From: Prostheceraeus crozeri
Taxonomy: Eukaryota; Platyhelminthes; Polycladida; Euryleptidae
Direction: 5' to 3'
DNA: 64,000 nt
Assembly (NCBI GenBank): GCA_907163375.1
Contig: CAJQUW010014373.1
Coordinates: 62,001 to 126,000, forward strand
Of this stretch, positions 56,532 to 64,000 are shown in pieces; positions within the stretch are counted from its first letter, which is position 1, and each line of letters begins with the position of its first letter. A program made the translations under genes and the position numbers. The notes under the pieces are model-generated. The model was not told the origin of the DNA, searched no databases, and saw only the letters and a program-made list of their open reading frames with translations.

Positions 56532-56557
56532 TTCATTTGTGGAATTGAGTGATAGTA

Positions 56558-59500
56558 GTCAAAAATCACAATTTCGATGATTGAGTGAGTTTCCAAATAT
56601 TCTGGAAGTCTAGCAGGTTTTTGTTGCATGCAATCCTGTGCTTTGTTGTTTAGTCTTGCTTCGTTGCCAGCGATGTTTAATGGTTTGAATTCGTGGAACA
56701 GAGAGAGATAAGATGCATCTGGTCCAACCCAATTACGACCCAACCACATTCTTATCAATCAAACACGCTTTGCTGCTATTGATTATAACATGCATTGAGA
56801 TAACACCTGATTTAATTACCGCTCAATAATACCATCTTGCTTCTTATGCGAAGATATTAAACTAAGATTTAGAATAGTTTCTCATCTGACTATAAAGAAA
56901 TATGTCACGTTAACTAGGGATGCAGAGTACACGCATATGAAAAAATTAGTAATCACCTTGTGTTCCAAAATTTGACGGCTTAGAAACTGCAAATTATCAT
57001 TTTGAATACGCCTGATAATGTACAGCATTCAATCAATAATTCATAAGCTCGTGCATGCAAAATATGAGATGTATAGTGTGCACTATTATGATCTGTTTAG
57101 AATTCTCACACTTAAGTGAACTCTTCGCTGCCTCGGGATATTCTGTTTCACCTCAGGAATGATAGATATCCCGTATAACCTTCATAGATAATAAAATTCG
57201 ATGCAATCTCGCCTCAATGATTTCTCTACCCTATGACTAACTGGCAAGTGAATAGAATATGCCCCGAGTCTGATTTCTATGACATGATGTGTAAAACTCC
57301 ATTGTCCATTGTACGTGCGCATACGATCTTAGCATATTTATTTCTGTGTAACAATCTTCGGCTGGTTGCGTCTCTCCATGACCTCTATGCAAAACGTTTC
57401 TAGTGACGTAATCACAGCATGTTGATAAGATTTGATCACCTCAACGTTAGTCAACGATTGACGTATGAATTTTTCTTATGATGTCCATCAGTACATTTTG
57501 TTATGATGTCCATCAGTACATTTTGCTATGATGGGAAATAGGAAATGTGTCTTGCATGTTAGCAGGTGATCCTCGCGAATTATTTACCGATTCGAGCTTC
57601 TGCACTACGAATGTTAAGGGAATGGTTGCTACAGAATTCTGTTAAAAGTTCGCCGTGAATTGAATAAATATACACGCTTGGTGGAGTGCGTGTGTGTTTT
57701 TGTTGAAGTGTTAGATGTGTTGACTTATCGAAATTCAACGGGAATGAATTTCTTAAGCTTTTCCATTGACCTTCATTATGGCTCAAGTTTCGTGGTTAGA
57801 AAATGCAGGATAAGGAGCATTGAATTTTTTAGTTATACCTATTGAATAATGCATCGAATCAGACGGTATTGACTTCAAGGTTTAGCTGGAAACGCATGCA
57901 TGAATTTTCTCGGGTTAAATCTTTGAAAGAGCGTAATGAAAATCAATTTTGTCTGTCAATGCGCGATAAGAAGATTCATCATAAATGCGTCAAGCAGTAC
58001 AAGTTGTGAGAGACAGGTCTGAAAGAATTGACCTTCAACTTCAAATTGAACGCAGACTTGCCGGTTGCTGGATGCCTATGTTGTTGTCTACACTAACAGG
58101 GCGTGTTACGAACTATTGAAATCCTCTTTAACTTATTACTTTCTATTGTAAAATGTGATTGTATGAATGACCCAAATGTATGACAACAAAGTTGAAGTTT
58201 TTACACCCGCAAGCTATCGCAAAAGTACTTGATTTAATTTGAAGATGGCCCAGTAGCCAAATTTTATGTATTGCCATTTTATACAATATTTATTAATTTT
58301 CCTACAATTGATTGTTAGTATTATGCGTAGACATCTTCTATCTTCAAAGTTAAGTTTGATTGCATAATGAAAAAATGAACACGCGAAAATATATGCCGTG
58401 CAGAACTCCTTGCTCATAGAGTATTACGTAGATAAAATTTAGAAATCTAAACTAGAAACCTGATTACTTTATTCTTTTGCTAATTTCTTTCGCCTTCCGT
58501 CTTTCTAGTGAATCTCTATTTCGTTCTTTCATAGACGCGTAATTCATCAACATGATGAATAGTGTTGATATCGATTGGTTTTCTATATTTATCATTGTTT
58601 CCGCGTAGGACATGAAGTAGCAGATTGAAAGGAGGATTTGTTGTTATGTCGTCGTTTTTATTTTCTTGAAAATTTAGTTAATTTCAGATGAATCCCCGAA
58701 TATAATGTACTGTCTCTGACTACCTGATATTGAACACTCCACACGGAAATCGTTATCTTTTTAAAGAATGTCAATGATAATATTTTAACTGGCATGTGGA
58801 TGAAAGGAGTCATTGGACAACTATTTACGTGATTATACCGATGCATTTTGTCACCACACAGCGCATTAACTGAACAATTTTTCATATCTCAGTTTCGGAA
58901 AATGTTTTGATGATTATCCTACCATGTGCCAACATTTACTTCTTAAATAAACGTTCATGAGGAATAGTAACACAGAATGGTGAAAAGTCGGAGATGGATG
59001 GGCAGTGGATGGACCCCAGACGTGAGAAATGGTTGATTACCAATATTGATTAAAAAAATCAGGAAAAATTCAAGCGATTCCCATCCCTTATACAAGTATG
59101 ATATATTTCAAAGTCCGGTGATAGGGTAGACATTAATTCAATTGAATGTAGCATGCGCAGAGTTTTATATGAAGTGAATGCAATCATTATCAAACATGTT
59201 ATAAGCAACCCATTAAAAAACATAGATTTTTGCTTATTTTATAAAAAATATTGTATTATATTTTTCAAATATAGAAAGAAAGTTAGATTGTGCGTTCCCA
59301 TCTACTGACTAGAGAGCAAGTAAATTAACATCGCAGCACATTTTCATTGAACCCCTTCCAAATTAATTCACTTAACTACACTTTGTCAAGGATTGCTGGG
59401 ACTGGACCACCTAATCTCTGCTAAAATGTCAATCCACGAGTAATTAATTCACCTACGTGTCCATGTCGTGAAGGCAAAACAATATCTGTGGGATATCCCC

Positions 59501-59902
59501 AACCTCAATTGATTCTTAGCCTAATTGATTAATTGGGTATTCTCAATCCATATCTTGTTAAGAGACAACATTACTTTTCCAATTGCAATTATTTATTGCA
59601 TGTGCCTCCATTTTCGATGGGAGTCGAAGACTTCAAACAAGACTGTTCCTCCTCATGGAAGATATGTCGACGCTCATTATCTTCGATGGCAGTCGATTAT
59701 TTATTATTTCGATTAATTTTTTGATACAAATGAGAATATTGAATTTTGTCACATGCTTGAAGTCTGTTATTGTTATTGTCTTTCTGTTATAAGCAGTACA
59801 CAAGAATTAATGCATCCTTTTTCTCGGAACTTGATAGTGAACACTCTGATTGGAAATATATTCTACTTTCCGTTGTCTCACGTGAATCTTTCCTTATTCC
59901 AG
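56558..59902. other. No gene recognised
   Basis: AT-rich. A 26-bp tandem duplication, GATGTCCATCAGTACATTTTG, lies at about 57479-57531. There are no supported exons. Confidence 0.4.
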
Positions 59903-59963
59903 TATCCATGCTGAGATGACAGGACGTGGAGAGGATAACGCGTTGGGGAAGATGGTTCGTGAG
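59903..59963 (+). CDS. Candidate internal exon, unidentified gene
   Basis: Consensus borders: acceptor TTCCTTATTCCAG and donor GAG-GTAAGT. The only open frame gives IHAEMTGRGEDNALGKMVRE. It enters with one base and leaves in phase 0. If ATG at 59914 is the start, it could be the first coding exon. No family is recognised and no partner exon was found in the remaining 4 kb. Confidence 0.4.
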
Positions 59964-60204
59964 GTAAGTCAGCGTGATGATCTCTATTGTGTCACATCAC
60001 CCCTATGAGTAATCCATTAACAGAGAGGTGAGAATGACGTGATGATTATCAGGAATGTGTACACGGAATGTTGGGATTTCTGCTCCTGCTTTAACTCCTT
60101 TCTCCAACCATTGACTTAACAATGAAAACATAATTGCTTTAACGTCACTAATCCCCGTTTCTGGGGCGAGGGCGGTGCTGTCATAGTCAAACTTTAATCT
60201 TGAG

Positions 60205-60320
60205 GGTTGTGGTACTGTTAGTCCGGATGCCCTTCCTGCCGACTTGCAGCTCTTTCGAGGCTCGACCCCTGGACCGATAGGTTGCTAGGCCAAGCACTTA
60301 GCCACTGTGCCACGGAGACC
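60205..60320 (-). mobile_element. tRNA-derived SINE copy B
   Basis: Read on the minus strand: GTCTCCGTGGCACAGTGGCT, AAGTGCTTGGCCTAG, the B-like box GGTCGAGCC, then AAGTCGGCAGGAAGGGCATC and CGGAC. It matches copies A and C. A 95-codon frame across it (60218-60505) is a by-product of the SINE. Confidence 0.75.
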
Positions 60321-60670
60321 AGCGCCATTGTAGGTTGAAATGAGGAGGATTGGTCTGAATAACCGGTATCGGTTGCCCGCTGGTTGTCAATGCACCAACG
60401 TCTTCCAACCCCAATCAAGCAATACCGGTAGTGAATATTTCGCAATGGTTTGCTGTGTACAGTTGGTTGAAGTAGTGAGCTTTGAAAATTGGATTGAATT
60501 TCCACTTTACTGGAGCGCAGCCTACTGATATCGCATTAGTAAGAACTTAAGAAGCAAATCGTGTTTTAACCCGGAAGTTTTTTATCGCCGGTATTCTGTG
60601 ATGTGACGAGCAGCTATCCTGTCAATGCATCAGTCTTCATCTAAAAATTTTAATACGACAGGATTGTGTT

Positions 60671-60830
60671 GTCTCAGTGGTGTAGCGGTTAAGCGCTAGG
60701 CCTAGTCATCCTATGGTGAGGAGGTCGAGCCCGAGTCATTGGAAGTCGGCAGGAAAGGCATCCGGACCAGAAGTATCACAGAACCCCACCGTCTATGTCT
60801 GAGGATTTAAGAACTGACCGCCCAAGACCG
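60671..60830 (+). mobile_element. tRNA-derived SINE copy C
   Basis: GTCTCAGTGGTGTAGCGGTT, AAGCGCTAGGCCTAG, AGGTCGAGCC, then AAGTCGGCAGGAAAGGCATC and CGGAC. The tail runs on through ATCACAGAACCCCACC, longer than in copy A. It faces copy B, 350 bases away. Confidence 0.75.
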
Positions 60831-61448
60831 CATAGGGATAGTGGTGTTAAATCTTCATATTTTAAAGAGGAAATTTATACGGAGCACGATCATGTCAGTA
60901 GCTCAGGTCATAAGACCTCATAGCTTTCTTCACGATGTGCCAGTCAGGAACGGTAGCAGCTGTGACAAACTCAAGACTCAATCTATCAATGATTATTCGA
61001 AATTTCAAAATATAGTAAATATGCATATTGAATCCATTGTTAGGAATGATTAGATCATCGATATACCAATCTCAGCTTTGTGACGGTATCTTCATGAGTG
61101 ATATAAGATGAACGGTAAACATCCTAGCTGAGATGAAATTATAAGGACGAACTTTCAGCCAACTTAGATAGCGATCATCCATGATAACAGAAATGTTCAC
61201 AAATTGCCATTGTACATTTGCGCTGATACCGTAACTAATAGCGTAAACCGTGGCATATTGCAATCGCATGTATTTGTGACGACCTTTGTTGAAGATGCCG
61301 TATGCCATTAAGCTTCTTTGATCATTCGAGCTTCAATTCAAATTCGGATGACAGGACTGCCACTCATCCGTTTTTTTCAGACCAAGCTAAGTAGTGGGAA
61401 AATGTTCTACCAAAGAACAAATAGTTTGGATTTAAAATCATTTTGGAC
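60831..61448. other. No gene recognised
   Basis: Short frames only. Leads into the satellite array. Confidence 0.4.
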
Positions 61449-62871
61449 TGTGAAGGGGCCCTTTGACATCGTGAGGAGCCCTTATTCTGTATGTAGATTG
61501 TGAAGGGACCCTTTGACATCGTGAGGAGCCCTTATTCTGTATGTAGATTGTGAAGGGACCCTTTGACATCGTGAGGAGCCCTTATTCTGTATGTAGATTG
61601 TGAAGGGACCCTTTGACATCGTGAGGAGCCCTTATTCTGTATGTAGATTGTGAAGGGACCCTTTGACATCGTGAGGAGCCCTTATTCTGTATGTAGATTG
61701 TGAAGGGACCCTTTGACATCGTGAGGAGCCCTTATTATGTATGTAGATTGTGAAGGGACCCTTTGACATCGTGAGGAGCCCTTATTCTGTATGTAGATTG
61801 TGAAGGGACCCTTTTACATCGTGAGGAGTCCTTATTCTGTATGTAGATTGTGAAGGGACCCTTTGACATCGTGAGGAGTCCTTATTCTGTATGTAGATTG
61901 TGAAGGGGCCCTTTGACATCGTGAGGAGTCCTTATTCTGTATGTAGATTGTGAAGGGACCCTTTGACATCGTGAGGAGTCCTTATTCTGTATGTAGATTG
62001 TGAAGGGACCCTTTGACATCGTGAGGAGCCCTTATTATGTATGTAGATTGTGAAGGGGCCCTTTGACATCGTGAGGAGCCCTTATTATGTATGTAGATTG
62101 TGAAGGGACCCTTTGACATCGTGAGGAGCCCTTATTCTGTATGTAGATTGTGAAGGGACCCTTTTACATCGTGAGGAGCCCTTATTCTGTATGTAGATTG
62201 TGAAGGGACCCTTTGACATCGTGAGGAGCCCTTATTCTGTATGTAGATTGTGAAGGGACCCTTTGACATCGTGAGGAGCCCTTATTCTGTATGTAGATTG
62301 TGAAGGGACCCTTTGACATCGTGAGGAGCCCTTATTCTGTATGTAGATTGTGAAGGGACTCTTTGACATCGTGAGGAGTCCTTATTCTGTATGTAGATTG
62401 TGAAGGGACTCTTTGACATCGTGAGGAGTCCTTATTCTGTATGTAGATTGTGAAGGGGCCCTTTGACATCGTGGGGAATCCTTATTCTGTATGTAGATTG
62501 TGAAGGGACCCTTTGACATCGTGAGGAGCCCTTATTCTGTATGTAGATTGTGAAGGGACCCTTTTACATCGTGAGGAGCCCTTATTCTGTATGTAGATTG
62601 TGAAGGGACCCTTTGACATCGTGAGGAGCCCTTATTCTGTATGTAGATTGTGAAGGGGCCCTTTAACATCGTGAGGAGTCCTTATTCTGTATGTAGATTG
62701 TGAAGGGACCCTTTGACATCGTGAGGAGTCCTTATTCTGTATGTAGATTGTGAAGGGGCCCTTTGACATCGTGAGGAGTCCTTATTCTGTATGTAGATTG
62801 TGAAGGGACCCTTTGACATCGTGAGGAGGCCCTACAAGATTGTGAGGGAACCTTTTGAGATGGTGAAGGCG
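61449..62871. repeat. 50-bp satellite array, about 28 copies
   Basis: The unit starts at TGAAGGGACC and continues CTTTGACATCGTGAGGAGCC, then CTTATTCTGTATGTAGATTG, repeating every 50 bases from 61451 to 62801. The last unit decays into diverged half-units. Variants are few and recurrent: GGGA/GGGG, GACATC/TACATC, GAGCCC/GAGTCC, TTCTG/TTATG. The period is not a multiple of three and stops occur in every frame, so it is not coding. There are no unique spacers, so it is not a CRISPR array. Confidence 0.95.
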
Positions 62872-64000
62872 GCCCATTCTAATTTGACTTTCCGGTTTTT
62901 ATTTTTGATGAGAGTGGCAGCCCTAAGATGAATGTCGGACATTCGCAATCTCATTTCTCTCCTTTGTCAAAGAAATTTGATTTCGCACTTCTGTTTGTGT
63001 CGCGGTTGATCGACATTCTGCTTGCAGAAAACAGAAAAAAGAACAAAAATCTTCACGTATTCATAACGACTAGGTTGCACTGAGAATCATCATATAAATG
63101 CCTACTGTCCATTCACACTGCTCATAAAGCCAGAGTTGCAAGTAGGTTATCAAGATTTGAGATTACTTTTATACACATGATTTCTTTAACTCTTCAAGAA
63201 CGCTCATGTGGATCCGTTTCCCGCATTTTAAAATTTTTGACATCGTTGCTACATCAACTAGCCATGCAATGATCCTGAGAACGTTGTACCCTAAGTTGTT
63301 GCGTAATTCTGCTTGTCAGATACTCCGTAGTTTTTTCAATACAGGATGCTAGGCATTTGTTAAAAGCAAGTTTTTGGTACCACGATATAACAAGATTGAT
63401 ATAAACGAACAGAGATCACGATATCAACGCTGTAGTGTCCTGGGTTCGAGCCTATCCGCCTCGGGAGGTACCACTGCTTTCACTAGAGGTTAATAACCAC
63501 AATCTGGTGAGAGTTGCTTGTGTGTGGGCTATTCCATTCCTTGCTTATTAGTATGCCATCCACTTTTCGACCACTCCGCTGATTTCTTGACAGATTCTGT
63601 TTTCGGACTAATTTTCATTTATTTTCTAAAATTTATTTTGATGAGATGACATTGCCTTGCCATTCAGTTTGGTGGTAAAAATTTGTCTTGAATAGTTTCG
63701 TCTGTCAAACGTTCACTATGAAGAAGAGGCGTCAAATAGGCACTCAATGCTATTTGATCTCTCAAGTCATTTCTCTCATACCACAGTCATCTCAACTTCT
63801 ATTGTCTCAGAGAGCGCATCTGTCCTTAGATGTTTCATGTAGTGCGTGGTTGCAGGATATCCGGTCACGTGATTGTCTCATACATCGTTCTCAACTCTGA
63901 CAGCTCACTACGACGATGTGGATGAACGTCTTTTCATAACCCTGAACAAGGAAATGAAGATCAGTTAGAATTCTTTCATGCTGAGGCTGTCGCAGTGCAG
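62872..64000. other. No gene recognised
   Basis: A B-box-like phrase, GGGTTCGAGCC, lies near 63432 between two GGTACCAC-type phrases, but no A box was found. A 70-codon plus frame (63688-63900) lacks motifs. Confidence 0.35.

Larger units (their letters stand above)
55994..56557. mobile_element. Perfect-hairpin retroelement with hammerhead-like ends and a 13-bp target-site duplication
   Basis: TTGAGTGATAGTA occurs at 55994-56006 and 56545-56557 as a direct repeat. Between them lie identical inverted arms (56030-56274 and 56297-56541, 245 bases each) around a 22-base spacer. Each arm end carries CTGAAGA, T, GGTCT-GAAAT-AGACT, GAAA, CCGGT, C. The plus-strand motif is at 56454-56531 and the minus-strand motif at 56040-56117. 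The palindrome ACCGGT replaces stem III. Flanking AAGTCGAT and ATCGACTT, and CAC with GTG beside the core, form an interrupted stem I. No protein is encoded. Confidence 0.8.

Noticed and set aside
56189..56758. 189-codon minus-strand open frame
   Set aside because: It runs through both arms of the perfect hairpin and mirrors the frame at 56035-56382. The openness comes from the repeat, not from coding selection.
60218..60505. 95-codon minus-strand frame
   Set aside because: Its C-terminal half is simply the translation of SINE copy B.
61449..62871. CRISPR array
   Set aside because: The 50-base units are contiguous with no unique spacers, and the genome is eukaryotic. It is a satellite.
63370..63480. 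tRNA gene near a GGGTTCGAGCC box
   Set aside because: No A box or cloverleaf could be drawn around it.

Overview
This window looks like nuclear DNA of an animal, probably an invertebrate. It is AT-rich and has low gene density. Its genes are split into short exons with GT/AG splice sites, and it holds several animal-type transposon classes: a CR1/Jockey-like LINE, Tc1-type and pogo-like DNA transposons, tRNA-derived SINEs and a Penelope-like remnant. I cannot name the species, and I see no bacterial or organellar features.

Layout. Positions 1-15 kb are mostly repeats: a decayed LINE between inverted repeats, a tRNA-SINE, a 0.5 kb inverted-repeat element, a large near-identical inverted repeat (6237-8582) and a hairpin with a hammerhead-ribozyme-like core. 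Positions 15.2-33.5 kb hold the one gene I can identify: a minus-strand gene of at least 13 exons and about 592 visible codons. It encodes a CCDC177/CCDC185-like (DUF4659) coiled-coil protein; neither its start nor its end was found. Its introns contain a foldback MITE, a Tc1-like transposase pseudogene, a Penelope-type GIY-YIG remnant, a tRNA-like sequence and a pogo-like MITE. Positions 36.9-37.3 kb carry a 168-bp tandem duplication. Positions 39.1-42.7 kb hold a relatively fresh, GC-richer LINE on the minus strand, broken by two frameshifts and one stop. A more decayed LINE fragment lies at 44.7-45.8 kb. Positions 48.7-54.8 kb contain candidate exons of an unidentified plus-strand, probably membrane-protein gene, with weaker candidates on the minus strand. 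A well-spliced orphan exon lies near 59.9 kb. Positions 61.4-62.9 kb are a 50-bp satellite of about 28 copies.

The most interesting signal is a recurring arrangement. At least three unrelated hairpin elements (8031-8144, 52520-52716, 56030-56541) contain a hammerhead-type core: CTGANGA, then a stem II hairpin, then GAAA or a variant, then a six-base palindrome in place of stem III. The last element is a 245-bp-armed perfect hairpin flanked by a perfect 13-bp target-site duplication. This fits Penelope-like or retrozyme-like retroelements. Ribozyme activity is inferred, not shown.
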